The notes: generated by a model from the sequence alone, not told the origin. A stretch of 64,000 nt of DNA from Pichia kudriavzevii (GCF_003054445.1 NC_042508.1:496001-560000); one strand, 5' to 3'. Shown: positions 19,101 through 28,588, counted from the first letter of the stretch. Program-made: numbers and translations.

Positions 19101-19949
19101 AATAGTCAATTTTCTGTACTCACTTCTCAGGGAAAGAGCATATTGGTATTCAGACTTGGCTTGGATTGCATGATCATTGAGCTGCATGTCTTGATTTGTT
19201 TTGGCTGAGGAAAATAGTCCACGCACGTTTTCAATTGATTGCCTCGTTGGAACTCTGAATGTATCAACTATTCTCCCTACTAAAGAGTGGTTTTCTTTAG
19301 ACGTTTCAAGTGAATCAGATCTTTTCCGTTTTAATTTTGAATTTTCATCGACAGATGCGGCAGAGGTTAAAGGTTTTGGCATTTCTACCTGTGAAAACTT
19401 GTTGATATCAAAACCATATGGGGAGGAATTCGTTGTTTGCTGATTCATAGGTGTATTTTGTGGTTGTTGTGCTGCCCCAAATCCGATATTCGTGCTTCCA
19501 AATGATGGATTAGTAACGCTATTACCAAACAAGGATGGCTTATTGGTGTTTGCACCCAAAACTCCAGATAAAGGGGTTGTCCCTGTTCCATTCTGTTTGG
19601 AACCAAAACTAAAACTGGCGGTTGTAGGGGCAGTTACGGTTGACGTAGTTTGTTTTGATCCAAAACCGAAACCTGTTGATGATGGTGTTGTAGCATTGTT
19701 GTTGTTACCAGAAGTAAAGCCATTAGATGCTACATTGTTGCTAGATAAATTTGACCCGAAAAGACTCGACTGGGATCCAATCGAACCTGTGTTACCTCCA
19801 AGAGTAAAACCAGAAGGCTTTGTTGGGTTGGATGCATTGTTATTAGTTGAAAAGTTTAACGATGGTGTTGACGTAGAATTAGCAGAGCTATTGTTGTTGG
19901 CAGATCCAAATGAAAACGGTCCAGATTTTTGAGCAGCAGAGCCAAACAT
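16140..19949 (-). CDS. NUP145: nucleoporin Nup145 precursor, self-cleaving
   Basis: A 1269-residue precursor of two nuclear-pore proteins. The N-terminal part is Asn/Ser/Thr-rich with nine FG dipeptides (FSFG, SLFG, GFGFG forms, no exact GLFG) and a basic segment. The Nup98-type autoproteolytic domain ends in HFSIWGI, with His513-Phe514 before Ser515, so cleavage after Phe514 is predicted. That would release an FG/RNA-associated Nup145N of 514 residues and a Nup145C of 755 residues. Nup145C starts with an acidic linker and continues as an all-helical scaffold that joins the Y-shaped Nup84 complex. The frame begins with GTG; the next codon, ATG, is the start. The order beside NBP35 supports orthology to NUP145 rather than NUP100/NUP116. 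Confidence 0.94.
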   Translation of the reverse strand: MFGSAAQKSGPFSFGSANNNSSANSTSTPSLNFSTNNNASNPTKPSGFTLGGNTGSIGSQSSLFGSNLSSNNVASNGFTSGNNNNATTPSSTGFGFGSKQTTSTVTAPTTASFSFGSKQNGTGTTPLSGVLGANTNKPSLFGNSVTNPSFGSTNIGFGAAQQPQNTPMNQQTTNSSPYGFDINKFSQVEMPKPLTSAASVDENSKLKRKRSDSLETSKENHSLVGRIVDTFRVPTRQSIENVRGLFSSAKTNQDMQLNDHAIQAKSEYQYALSLRSEYRKLTIKKPRSTYANYKEIDPNDVLLSRRKDLRSKFLQQTQNASKVVIDSLTPPSKRMKTQNELANKSTDNDNLTFSKPLSEQMFSSKEGKPEKADDSYYWSNPSIEEISKLSSLELTRVENFCVGRKGFGNVMFKYPVDLTEFQGKWDTLLGKTIIFQNRTLQVYPDEANKPQEGNGLNVPAVVTLEKVFPRKYDIQHPNHELLERHVQRLKSTHGMKFISFDPTSGNYVFEVEHFSIWGIVDEEDDDPEIVAKWKRQQTQESLSEKRKNELQINALEKIAGYGQPGDSWKKQKSDFGLVVPGELKTDEDEIHSENEEELILEEQNDDNDKIPDSLVPATLEKDDQNANNMALLNSNVTDIDQLVEVRAYEPEVDDIDADFLNPRTELATSDNWDEQLKLSNGFFSAFNKNLNQKYNVNLDPKNVGDLIFGKENAADIPKAANVPPVSFENASQYKSCLQEEMVVSAFDVRELDELPRVIVKDEISLKIPMASFENSSNFKIWELLSILYDRGFLESFLTDNLRNTCLNKPSKLSYVLDLKKRELFCDFLQNLEFLDVDTEVEKTNTARNPSERVFNFICQGKISDAIQYAINTKNNHLAVLLTMLDSSDAGVSKLATSQLESWKMSGSLNLIPSGVLKVFKILKGDILSKEYINHLDGLSWPIVLSLMVRYETGSSIKETIRKLVEFAENSGISENPLYQMYFSSLKMIDERKRVETFEVELAFLLMKHLKPLIKYDNAEFDDIVVKFAEKLEKQEMVMEAAFVIEHLTDDRKAKDLLTKLLNGNVTKFGFLEDDSKLHEINQRLRIPLRLLHQARSVEFKNQKQYYKSTVELLVAEDIREAHKLLLAEVAPSVIIGNITSEIKRLRLLIEEFSTLSEFKIGAGVYGDYIDFVDLSNGINYEDEEYGEKQAELKKLYQSILSGMSSLQNYTPKVKIAKTIMIRRLLRVVFKEDLGCDREQVLRLELPESEKNYLEAKFDENLDNRMLTTD

Positions 19950-20235
19950 CACTGGTCTTTTGTGTTAAACAAATGAATACAAACAGAATCTGGTATTTTA
20001 AACTTAGTGTATATAACAAAAAATGAATGAAGAAACCCATGAATTGAAAACAACACTTTTAGGACGAAGATGTGGGAAAACTTTCTCGAACGCGGAATAT
20101 ATGATTTTTTTTTTTTTTTCAAGTTCAACCAAAGAAGTTTAACATATTAAATACAGGTCTATCGAACAAACGGAAAACAAATACACAGAAATTGATATAT
20201 GTAGGTATGCTTTTAAGAAAAAAGAGGAATCTAAG

Positions 20236-23200
20236 TTAGGCATCTGGCATCTTGGCCATAAGGTCAAAGGAACCAGTACCTGCAAAATTGAGCTTACCCA
20301 TAACAATTCTTGCAGATGGTGATTTAAGGTCTTCTCTATCAGAATTCAAAACAGCCTTAGTCAAGAACTGGCATGTCGTTTCGTAAGACATTTTCATAAA
20401 AGAAGAAGTACATGAATCGATACCTTGTCTGTTAAACGCCAAGTAGGTACCTTCTCTAGTCATGTAATCAGCAATTAAGTCCAAATGCCTGGAAGAAACA
20501 GAAATAGCATAGGTACCAAAAACACGTTGGATTTCATTGACAATGGTGTTTCTTGCAGCTTCAACACCATAAACCTTAAGAACAGCAGCAATGTCGTTCG
20601 CTCTGATATTGTTCACATTAATAAAAGAATCGTGTTCCCACATGGCCTGGAAGTTAACACCTTCAGTAACTAAGTGTCTATTATCATCATCGGAAGATGG
20701 TCTCAAACAACGTCCAATGTTAGGGACTTCTCTTACAACACATTTCTTACAGACATCTTCAACAATGTTAACCATAAGTAACTTTTGCGTTTCGGCTGAT
20801 AATTCAAGCTTAAAGTTACACCATGAACCATTTTCGTCATCAAAATCATATTCGGTAACAAATGTGTGACCAACAATAACTTCATGTTGTCTTGCCTTAG
20901 ATAGCTTGGATAAACTCTTCTTTTCCATTGTTTCTTCCTTTTCGTCGACATCCATTTTGTTATCTTCATCTTCTTCATCTTCGGATGAATCGTCATCACT
21001 GGACTCCGATGCGGAACCATCAATCAGATCATCGTCACTCTTTTCAGCTTCTCTCATTGTTTCTAATTCCTCCTCATCAGGTCCATCATAGGATACAGCC
21101 TGTTTAGTTCTGTTTTGTTCATCAGTGCCTTCATCACTGGTAACATTAGATGTAGCCTTAGTTTTAGCAACTGCAACACCAATATCAGGCATGTCCACAG
21201 CAACCTTGAGTTTCTGTTTCCTAACTTCTTTACTAATGACAGCTTCTAATTGGTAGATAAATTGACGCCTAACGGTATTTTCCAACTCTTCTTTAGTAAC
21301 ATCATACTCTTCTTGATAGTCCTTACAGTCAAAGAATTTGATCTTGATTTCATAAGATCTGGTAGCATTAATACCTGCAGAAACATCGGCTGTAGTTTCG
21401 ACAACTGTAACGTCATCGATGAATTCAGAAAACCTAATCTTAGTAATAGATTTACAGAAAGCATCTGCTGATTCGTCATCAACATCATCCAAAATAGGCA
21501 AAGTCATTTGCGGGGTTTTGATAGACGCAGAAGCTGTCATGACAATTTCTCTTAAACGAGGAATACCCAATGTGACATTAGCTGCACCGTGACCTGCAAA
21601 ATGGAAAGTATTCAAAGTCATTTGCGTGGATGGTTCACCAACAGACTGTGATGCAATAATACCAACAGCCTCACCTGGATTAATCAAAGATCTCATATAC
21701 TTCAATTGCATTAAAGCTTTGAATTTCTTGGACGTCAAACCGCCTGTATTTTTAGCTTCTTTCGAGGAAACAAATAATTGTGGGTTTTGGTCGATAAAGT
21801 TTTCAAGCTTTTCTTCAAACTTATCTGAGACTGAGCCTAAGTACCTTGCCGGATTGTAGACAGAAATAGTTGGATCATATTTATCAGATTCCGCAAAGTG
21901 AGGAACATTACCTTGTTTCTTAGCGAACTTCTTAGCTTTTTTGTTATATGAAATAGCTGTTTCCGCATCAAGATTGTCAACCTTTGAAGGTGAATAACGT
22001 TGTAATAATGAATTATAGTTATCAGCGAAGAACTTGAATTCATACAAGTGTGATTCTTTAGTGACATCAACGGCATCACCACCGTACATAAACTGGATCA
22101 TGGTACCATCGGAGTTTCTAACGGTATTATCATAATTGATAGTGGCACCTTCCAGCTGTTTGGTTAAACATCTTTGTAGATAACCTGAGTTAGCAGTTTT
22201 AACGGCAGTATCAATCAAACCTTCTCTACCCGCCATACAATGGAAGTAATATTCTTGTGGCCTAATACCAGAGTAGAAACGGTTCTTAATATAACCGCCT
22301 GCTCTTGCATCGGTTTCGAAAGGCTTAAAACATGGCAAAGTTTTACCGGACACCATCACAGGAACCCTCCTACCTTCCAATGCTTGCTGACCCAACAAAC
22401 ACATAATTTGGGAGACATTAACGTTGGAACCTTTTGCACCAGATAATGCCATAGCTTGCATAGAGTTATAAGGGAATTTCTTTTCAGTACCACCTGGAAC
22501 ACAAGTGGAGACAACTTTCGAGGTGATTGCATTAACCTTAGACATTGTAACAGCATCAAGGATGGCCAGTTTGTTGTCGTCTCTGAGAATTTCTTCCAAC
22601 CTCTTTTTGAATTCTGGGTCATTGACTTTGGTAGTGTGATCTAAATTGGTGACCTCAGTTGCTGCGATTCTACCAGTATCCACGGAATCTGCCAAGATTT
22701 CATTTCTCCATTTATTACCTTCTGCAGTTAACCTCAAGTCATCCATACCACAGGTGAAACCAATCATCATGATATAGGTCGTAAACAATCTACCAAGAAC
22801 AGATAGCGCTTTACCTGCTACATCTGGACCATAAACTTCATGTAACGAATGAATAATACCGTATTTAGATGCACCATATTGTGATTTGTCCAATATACCG
22901 GATAATAACTCACCGTTTTTGAATATAACCTCATTTTCTTTAGAACCATGACCCCAATACTCATTTTTAATCTTATTAGACGATTTTAGATTAATACCAG
23001 GGGTATCAAGTGGCTTGATATTCAGCAAGATAGTAGAGATAACTTGTTTACCAGTCCATAATGGAACTGGTTTGAAAATTGTTGGTGGTAATGTAATAAT
23101 CTTGGCAGATGCTGAATGTCCTTCTTCAGGACGGATACATGAATAGATCAATTCTTGAAACTTCTCTCTCGTAAAGAAAGTATCCTTATTAGTTAACCAA

Positions 23201-25116
23201 ACACCCGCAGAAATGTGATCTTGAATTAAACCTCTAACAGGAGAACCTGAAGTTGGAGTTAGATATTGAGAGTCAGTATTTGCCAAATTGAAAGCTTCCG
23301 CTCTAGCGTTTTCATTTTGTGGGAAGTGCATGTTCATTTCATCACCATCAAAATCTGCGTTATAAGCACCTGTATTGGCGTAGTGCAATCTCAATGTCTT
23401 CTCACCTGGTAAAACTCTCACCTTGTGACCCATCATAGAGGCCTTATGTAAGGTTGGTTGACGGTTCATTAGAACAACATCATTATTTTTGATGTGTCTG
23501 TACACCTTTTTGTTGAGAACATTATAGCCCGAAGAAGGAGTCATTAATTGGGAAGCAATCGATTTTCTTTGTTCAAGAGACATACCAATCAAAGAGATTA
23601 AAGTGCCATCTTCATTTTGGACCTGAGTTGCTCCCGGCCACTTATCAGGACCGTTAATAACAGCTTGTCTTAGTTCAGAAACGTTGTAAGCAGTGACCGG
23701 TTCTGGATAAGTCAATTTTACTGCAAAAACAGGAGGCACACCAATTTCGTTGGTTTCCAAATTTGGATCAGGAGAAATAACAGATCTTGCAGCATAGTTG
23801 ACTCTTTTACCCATCATGTGTTTTCTAAACAAACCTTCTTTCTTTTCTAAAGCCTGCTTCACACCAGGAGTGGGATTGGTGGTGCTTGCATTTTGGTTCT
23901 TAGAAGAATCAATAAAACCATTGACATCATTTTGCAGAGTGACAAAAGAATTCATCAATCTGTTAAAAATAATCTTCTTTTCTTCAATTGTAATATCTTT
24001 GGTGATATTGGAAAATTGGTCATTCAAATCCCTGATGAGTAGACATGTATTTAGAACTTTAGTTAACAACTCATTTTGTGAGTTTTCATGAATTTCATCA
24101 CCTAATTTTGAAGGGAGTCTAAATCTTGTAGCTGGGACAACTAAAGCATGAATGAAAAACATGTCAGCAGTTAACTTTTGGGCTGATAAAGGTTTTGCAT
24201 GGAACAAATATTTGATCATTTCAGATTCGGTGTTCCACAAAGCCCTCATCAGAGTTCTGACTTCAGTAGATAGGACGTATTTAGAGCCAGTTTTTGGTGG
24301 GTGATGAAGGAAAGCCTTTTTGTTTTTCATTGATCCTAGTTTGATTCTATTGTTGGTTGCTTCCTTGTCCTTCAATGCATTCTCAAAGATTTTGGAGAAA
24401 CCATCTTTACGGAAACTCGAAGAGAATAACCCACAATTTTCACACTTCTTTTTCGTTAAGATCTTTGCATAGAAATTAGTAATCAGCTCTTTTCTTGCTT
24501 CACCAACTGTTGCAGTGAAAACACCTGATTTAGTGGTTCTACCATCAGCAATTGCGTTTTTGATGGATTCAAAAACAAAAAGCTCTCTTTTTTCACGTAA
24601 GTACCTGGAACTACTAACCGATAGATTTTCAGATTCTTCTTTATCCAATTCATTTTGGTTTTTCTCGACATTATCATCAAGCTCACCTAAATCGACTCTA
24701 ATTTTATCAATTTCACTAGCTTCAAGAATCAAACCATATTGCAGAAGTTTCAGTTTGCATTCGAATTTGTGCACTTCATTTGAATGCAATTTGAAATGAT
24801 TACAGTAGAGACAAGAAATTCTTAGGAATAAGTACAACTGATTGAAAAATAACGGGTTGTAGACGGGAACAGGTAATTCAATATGACCCTGATGTCCAGG
24901 ACAATAGATATCACCCAACCCACATGTCGAACATATGTTTTTAAGAAAAGCACCTAAAGCCGGATCATATAACCCACCAGAGACTGGATGTCCTAGATTA
25001 TCGAAAACAGTTGGATTTGTGATTTGCTTTGCCGACAATTTTCTGATTTCGTCGGCAGAAAGAATACCAAAATCAACATGCGTGATCTCAGAACCAACTG
25101 GTCTGGCAATATCCAT
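20236..25116 (-). CDS. RPA190: RNA polymerase I largest subunit Rpa190
   Basis: A 1626-residue catalytic subunit of RNA polymerase I, which transcribes the 35S rRNA precursor. The start MDIARPVGSEITHVDFGIL is near-identical to S. cerevisiae Rpa190, so 16 upstream codons are left out. The clamp zinc site (CSTCGLGDIYCPGHQGHIEL) comes first. The Mg-binding NADFDGDEMNMHFPQ loop follows, with its Asp residues at 588, 590 and 592. The bridge-helix/trigger-loop region includes VGEPSTQMTLNTFHFAG. A long acidic insertion (DDDLIDGSASESSDDDSSED) in the jaw is typical of Pol I and absent from Pol II. An AAAATTTTT tract lies 76 nt upstream and resembles the RRPE element of ribosome-biogenesis promoters. 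Confidence 0.98.
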   Translation of the reverse strand: MDIARPVGSEITHVDFGILSADEIRKLSAKQITNPTVFDNLGHPVSGGLYDPALGAFLKNICSTCGLGDIYCPGHQGHIELPVPVYNPLFFNQLYLFLRISCLYCNHFKLHSNEVHKFECKLKLLQYGLILEASEIDKIRVDLGELDDNVEKNQNELDKEESENLSVSSSRYLREKRELFVFESIKNAIADGRTTKSGVFTATVGEARKELITNFYAKILTKKKCENCGLFSSSFRKDGFSKIFENALKDKEATNNRIKLGSMKNKKAFLHHPPKTGSKYVLSTEVRTLMRALWNTESEMIKYLFHAKPLSAQKLTADMFFIHALVVPATRFRLPSKLGDEIHENSQNELLTKVLNTCLLIRDLNDQFSNITKDITIEEKKIIFNRLMNSFVTLQNDVNGFIDSSKNQNASTTNPTPGVKQALEKKEGLFRKHMMGKRVNYAARSVISPDPNLETNEIGVPPVFAVKLTYPEPVTAYNVSELRQAVINGPDKWPGATQVQNEDGTLISLIGMSLEQRKSIASQLMTPSSGYNVLNKKVYRHIKNNDVVLMNRQPTLHKASMMGHKVRVLPGEKTLRLHYANTGAYNADFDGDEMNMHFPQNENARAEAFNLANTDSQYLTPTSGSPVRGLIQDHISAGVWLTNKDTFFTREKFQELIYSCIRPEEGHSASAKIITLPPTIFKPVPLWTGKQVISTILLNIKPLDTPGINLKSSNKIKNEYWGHGSKENEVIFKNGELLSGILDKSQYGASKYGIIHSLHEVYGPDVAGKALSVLGRLFTTYIMMIGFTCGMDDLRLTAEGNKWRNEILADSVDTGRIAATEVTNLDHTTKVNDPEFKKRLEEILRDDNKLAILDAVTMSKVNAITSKVVSTCVPGGTEKKFPYNSMQAMALSGAKGSNVNVSQIMCLLGQQALEGRRVPVMVSGKTLPCFKPFETDARAGGYIKNRFYSGIRPQEYYFHCMAGREGLIDTAVKTANSGYLQRCLTKQLEGATINYDNTVRNSDGTMIQFMYGGDAVDVTKESHLYEFKFFADNYNSLLQRYSPSKVDNLDAETAISYNKKAKKFAKKQGNVPHFAESDKYDPTISVYNPARYLGSVSDKFEEKLENFIDQNPQLFVSSKEAKNTGGLTSKKFKALMQLKYMRSLINPGEAVGIIASQSVGEPSTQMTLNTFHFAGHGAANVTLGIPRLREIVMTASASIKTPQMTLPILDDVDDESADAFCKSITKIRFSEFIDDVTVVETTADVSAGINATRSYEIKIKFFDCKDYQEEYDVTKEELENTVRRQFIYQLEAVISKEVRKQKLKVAVDMPDIGVAVAKTKATSNVTSDEGTDEQNRTKQAVSYDGPDEEELETMREAEKSDDDLIDGSASESSDDDSSEDEEDEDNKMDVDEKEETMEKKSLSKLSKARQHEVIVGHTFVTEYDFDDENGSWCNFKLELSAETQKLLMVNIVEDVCKKCVVREVPNIGRCLRPSSDDDNRHLVTEGVNFQAMWEHDSFINVNNIRANDIAAVLKVYGVEAARNTIVNEIQRVFGTYAISVSSRHLDLIADYMTREGTYLAFNRQGIDSCTSSFMKMSYETTCQFLTKAVLNSDREDLKSPSARIVMGKLNFAGTGSFDLMAKMPDA

Positions 25117-25606
25117 TGTTGGTCTGTGGGGTCGTTGGTTATAGAAGAGGAAAAAACTTATCAACAGACAATTAATGAAAGTTCAGGTGCTAAAATTTTT
25201 TTCATGATGGAAAAGTCCTGTGAAAAAAAAAAAAAAAATACACCAGAGGACGTTTCCCGATAGGGACAAGGCGTATAAAATAAAAAGAAGAAAAAAAAAA
25301 AACTCAAAAGAGCAACCCGACTTTCCTCCATGAAGTGGTGCACTGATGGTATGTCAATTGATCCGTTGCCGCGGAAAGCGGAAGAAGGTTCCGTATTGGG
25401 CAGTTTACCGGTCCGATTAGATAACAGCGAAAACAGTAATGCCCCCAAAAATGACAGAGTGGACGACAACTAAGATACTTGTATGGACCAACAGGGAGTT
25501 TAAATAGATACAATGTTTCTTGTTTTTTTTTGTTTTATTTCAACAAGTTTATATAACATTCTGATTCCAATAGAACACTCTTGACTTTAACTAAGATAAC
25601 AAACAA
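25117..25606. promoter_or_regulatory. divergent promoter region between RPA190 and the LOG gene
   Basis: A 490-nt spacer with several A and T runs. The RPA190 side has AAAATTTTT at 25192-25200, which reads as AAAAATTTT on the gene strand and matches the RRPE core. I find no PAC element (GCGATGAG). A long A run lies near 25224-25239, and a T-rich tract near 25523 precedes the LOG gene. TATATAA at 25550 sits only about 50 nt before the LOG ATG and may be fortuitous. Confidence 0.4.
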
Positions 25607-26293
25607 ATGACTACTGAAACGACAATTCCGGTTCCCTCTAAAACCATCTGTGTCTTTTGCGGCTCATCATTTGGTAATTCATCTGAATTTGCCTCTGAAG
25701 CCGCAAATTTGGGTAAATTGATGGCTGAGAAGAACTATGGCCTAGTGTATGGTGGTGGTACCACAGGGCTCATGGGCGAAATAGCCAAGGCAGTTTCATC
25801 CAATGGCGCATATGTCCATGGTGTTATTCCAGACGCTCTTGTTGCAAAGGAACGTGTTTCAAGTGAAGAAATTGAAAAGATCAATGAGGAAATCAAAAAT
25901 AGCGTCGATAATCATAAGGGTGAGACTCCTCTAGATGATGCATACGGTAAAACCACGATTGTTCCAGACATGCATACTCGTAAGAGACTAATGGGTCAAG
26001 AGGCGGATGCATTTGTTGCAATGCCTGGTGGGTTTGGTACATTGGAAGAATTGTTTGAAATTACCACATGGTCGCAATTGGGAATCCATAAAAAACCAAT
26101 CATTTTGTTTAATCTGAATGGATTTTACGATGAATTGATTAGATTCATTGATAACTGTATCAAGTCTGGTTTTATTTCTGCAAACAATGGCAAGATTTTA
26201 CAGATTGCAACTACTCCTGATGAAGTGATTGAGAAACTGGATAATTACGTTGTACCTGAGGGGAGATTCACCTTGAGTTGGAACAACCAATGA
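25607..26293 (+). CDS. LOG-family nucleoside-phosphate phosphoribohydrolase (YJL055W-like)
   Basis: A 228-residue Rossmann-fold protein of the LOG/lysine-decarboxylase-like family. Its best-known members cleave nucleoside 5'-monophosphates at the N-glycosidic bond, and in plants they activate cytokinins. Family marks are CVFCGSSFGNS at the N-terminus, YGGGTTGLMG (phosphate-binding loop), MHTRKRLM, and the signature PGGFGTLEELFE. Length and layout match S. cerevisiae YJL055W, which has been linked to detoxification of purine/pyrimidine analogues. Despite older labels it is not a decarboxylase. The exact substrate cannot be told from sequence. No targeting signal. Convergent with the chitin deacetylase gene. 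Confidence 0.9.
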   Translation: MTTETTIPVPSKTICVFCGSSFGNSSEFASEAANLGKLMAEKNYGLVYGGGTTGLMGEIAKAVSSNGAYVHGVIPDALVAKERVSSEEIEKINEEIKNSVDNHKGETPLDDAYGKTTIVPDMHTRKRLMGQEADAFVAMPGGFGTLEELFEITTWSQLGIHKKPIILFNLNGFYDELIRFIDNCIKSGFISANNGKILQIATTPDEVIEKLDNYVVPEGRFTLSWNNQ

Positions 26294-26505
26294 AACAACG
26301 ACTTTACATGGAAAATTCCGGAATTCACTTGCGGGGACAATAGTTGTTGCCCTAGGCATCCATTTCTACAACATTAGGCGATTCATAGAGAAAGTAAACA
26401 TATACAGTAGACAACTGAAATTACTATAGCCTTTATAGTTGTAATTATATCATGTTTCATCCATATATCTAATGTTTTTCTATAGAGAAAACGAGTCTAA
26501 AAATA

Positions 26506-27462
26506 TCAATCAAACTCCTTTACATAATTGAGCCCATCAACACATTGAGCAACGGTCATTTGATCTGGCCCAATAATTCTACTGATTTCTGCACCTACAT
26601 TGGTAGTTGATCCATAGACGTCATGCTCTAGAATTAGCCCACCGCCTTGTTCCGCCCACCTATACACGTCGCCATATATTTGCCTTCTAGTGCGTTGTTG
26701 TGGAACTATTTCCATTTGCCAGTCAAACGAATCGTGGTCCCACAAAACAGCTTGCATACCAAACATTCTTGCAATAGCTCTGACACGGTCATCAAGTCCT
26801 CCATACGGAGGTCTATACCATTTGGGTAAATGGTGACCAGTTGCATTCATGGCCCAAATTGACCATTCGAATTGTGCAATTATCTCCTCATTCGTTAAAG
26901 CTGGCAAGAATTTATGCGACCAGGTATGAGAACCAAGCAAATGTCCTCTTCGTTGTGTCTCTTTGTACACCTCCGGGTACTTGATAATATTGATTCCCAA
27001 TGTGAAAAAGGTTGCTTCACTTTCTAGCCTGTTCAACAAATGCAATGTGTACTTGGAAGGCCCATCATCGAAAGTTTGGGATAACTTTGGACATGTATAG
27101 ACATCATCATGACCAACACATTTAAAGCAGTCGAAGGAGCACTGTGCTCGACTGGATGGACAAATGCCTGATTTCCGTAGTGGAATATTTGGAATTTTGG
27201 AGAAATCAATAAAATCTAGTGGTATATAAGGTGGATTTAGTCCAGGCCATTCGTTCATTTTAGTAAAGTCGTGTAGCCATCCAGGGAACTCTTGTCGGGC
27301 TTTCAAAGCTTCTACAGACTCTAAGGATGCGTTTGCCATAACTTCTTTTTGTGAATTGACATCGTCTACGGCCGACTGGTGTTGCAAAATGGGAACAACA
27401 GCTGCATTGGTAGCCAATGCCAAGGATATGGAAAGTATAACCACTCCTGCAGAACCGTACAT
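26506..27462 (-). CDS. CDA2: chitin deacetylase (NodB/CE4 domain), secreted
   Basis: A 318-residue secreted enzyme that converts chitin to chitosan. A signal peptide is evident (GSAGVVILSISLALATNAAVV). The polysaccharide deacetylase domain carries its standard motifs in order: TFDDGP (catalytic base Asp and metal Asp), HTWSH (metal His pair), RPPYGG and DHDSFDW. Length is close to S. cerevisiae Cda1 (301) and Cda2 (312), which make the chitosan layer of ascospore walls. The symbol is by resemblance; Cda1 and Cda2 cannot be separated by eye. Its presence suggests a sporulating lineage, but chitosan also occurs in vegetative walls of some yeasts. No C-terminal GPI signal is seen. Confidence 0.92.
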   Translation of the reverse strand: MYGSAGVVILSISLALATNAAVVPILQHQSAVDDVNSQKEVMANASLESVEALKARQEFPGWLHDFTKMNEWPGLNPPYIPLDFIDFSKIPNIPLRKSGICPSSRAQCSFDCFKCVGHDDVYTCPKLSQTFDDGPSKYTLHLLNRLESEATFFTLGINIIKYPEVYKETQRRGHLLGSHTWSHKFLPALTNEEIIAQFEWSIWAMNATGHHLPKWYRPPYGGLDDRVRAIARMFGMQAVLWDHDSFDWQMEIVPQQRTRRQIYGDVYRWAEQGGGLILEHDVYGSTTNVGAEISRIIGPDQMTVAQCVDGLNYVKEFD

Positions 27463-27811
27463 TGAAGCAAAGTTGTTAATTTATTCTGTGTTTATCCACT
27501 TATACAAACAAATATTTACTTCTAAATAATACCATCTATTTCGAAACAAGACAAATGACAAGCTGGAGGCATTTCAGCTCTTGGAGAGGGCATCAATAAG
27601 CAATAGTGTAGCAAAATGGTAGTTGCCTGTTTTGGGGGAAAGGGCAAGTGAGTACATTTTTTTTTTTTTTTTGCTTCTATACATGGCAGGGACATCATTG
27701 TCTCTATGGAGAGCCTTTGGATCCATAAACATGTTTCTATTGTATAAGAGAGGATTGGAATCTAAACCTATTTTAGAGAGGGGGTATATAGTTAATCTGT
27801 ATATGGAGGTG
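27463..27811. other. spacer upstream of the chitin deacetylase gene
   Basis: This 349-nt stretch separates two minus-strand genes and should contain the chitin deacetylase promoter. It has a T run of about 15 nt near 27658-27672. I see no clear sporulation element, RNA gene or repeat. Confidence 0.35.
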
Positions 27812-28588
27812 TTATCTACGTTGTTGTATTAGTAATCCAGAGCTTGGAGGAGCTTCGTTATTGACTAACGTTTCTTCGGAATACTTTATTTTGTCCGATA
27901 TGGTTCGTTTATGACCTTTGGTCAAGTGGTTATCCAATCTACCTTGGATGTGTGGATCTTGGTCAGTTACCGGATAACTAAGGGATTTTCTTTTCGCAGT
28001 GACGGCTGTAGTGTCGGCATCGAAGAATGGGAAAACAGGAGACTTTATGGACAAGGACCCCGATCTTGATCTGTTTCCCATCTGCGGGAAAACCGAAGGT
28101 TGTGACGACAATGAGTTGGGCACCCTTTTTAAACTGGTCATTGTAGTGACGGTTGCCCTTCTTTGGTTCATGAAAGACGACTGTGGAGGATAAGATAGCT
28201 GTGAGGAGTTTGACGATAGGCTGGATGCCGAATCTCTACCACCGGACCAATTGAATGTGTAATCTGTTGGGAAAACAGGAGACACGCTACTGGTACTATC
28301 ACATGAACCGTTTGTAGAGAGCAATGACGTTGAAGACCTCATCTTTGATTTCAACATTTTGTTTTCCTCCTTTAATGCACTTATTTCATGCAGTAGTTTC
28401 AATACAATACCTTCTTGTTCCTTCTCCAGACCTTCAATTGGATTTTCTTGGTCAGGGAAAAGACGTGAAGTTCTTGGGGAGACCGAAGAAACTATGGAGT
28501 TTGTACGTGAATGTGGACGTTTCATATTCGAGTTATCTGACTTGTCTTGGCAATTGCTTGGTGGAGAGAACCGATCTTGGGACGACAT
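27812..28588 (-). CDS. uncharacterised Ser-rich protein with a short coiled coil
   Basis: A 258-residue protein I do not recognise. Its one structured part is a leucine-heptad helix around residues 54-82 (EGIVLKLLHEISALKEENKM), likely a short parallel coiled coil. The rest is low complexity and rich in Ser, Pro and Asn. It has many basic-x-x-Ser sites (HSRTNSIVS, RSRSGSLSI, KRKSLSYP, GHKRTISD) typical of targets of PKA-like kinases and 14-3-3 proteins. Three VFP-containing repeats recur (SPVFPTDY, PSVFPQMG, SPVFPFFD), which may be short linear motifs. No membrane segment or signal peptide. The ATG is clear and the reading frame shows no break. Probably an intrinsically disordered signalling or adaptor protein; function unknown. 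Confidence 0.65.
   Translation of the reverse strand: MSSQDRFSPPSNCQDKSDNSNMKRPHSRTNSIVSSVSPRTSRLFPDQENPIEGLEKEQEGIVLKLLHEISALKEENKMLKSKMRSSTSLLSTNGSCDSTSSVSPVFPTDYTFNWSGGRDSASSLSSNSSQLSYPPQSSFMNQRRATVTTMTSLKRVPNSLSSQPSVFPQMGNRSRSGSLSIKSPVFPFFDADTTAVTAKRKSLSYPVTDQDPHIQGRLDNHLTKGHKRTISDKIKYSEETLVNNEAPPSSGLLIQQRR

Noticed and set aside
26314-26325. 12-nt palindrome AATTCCGGAATT between the LOG and chitin deacetylase genes
   Set aside because: Lies between convergent genes, has no loop or flanking signal, and short palindromes of this size are common.
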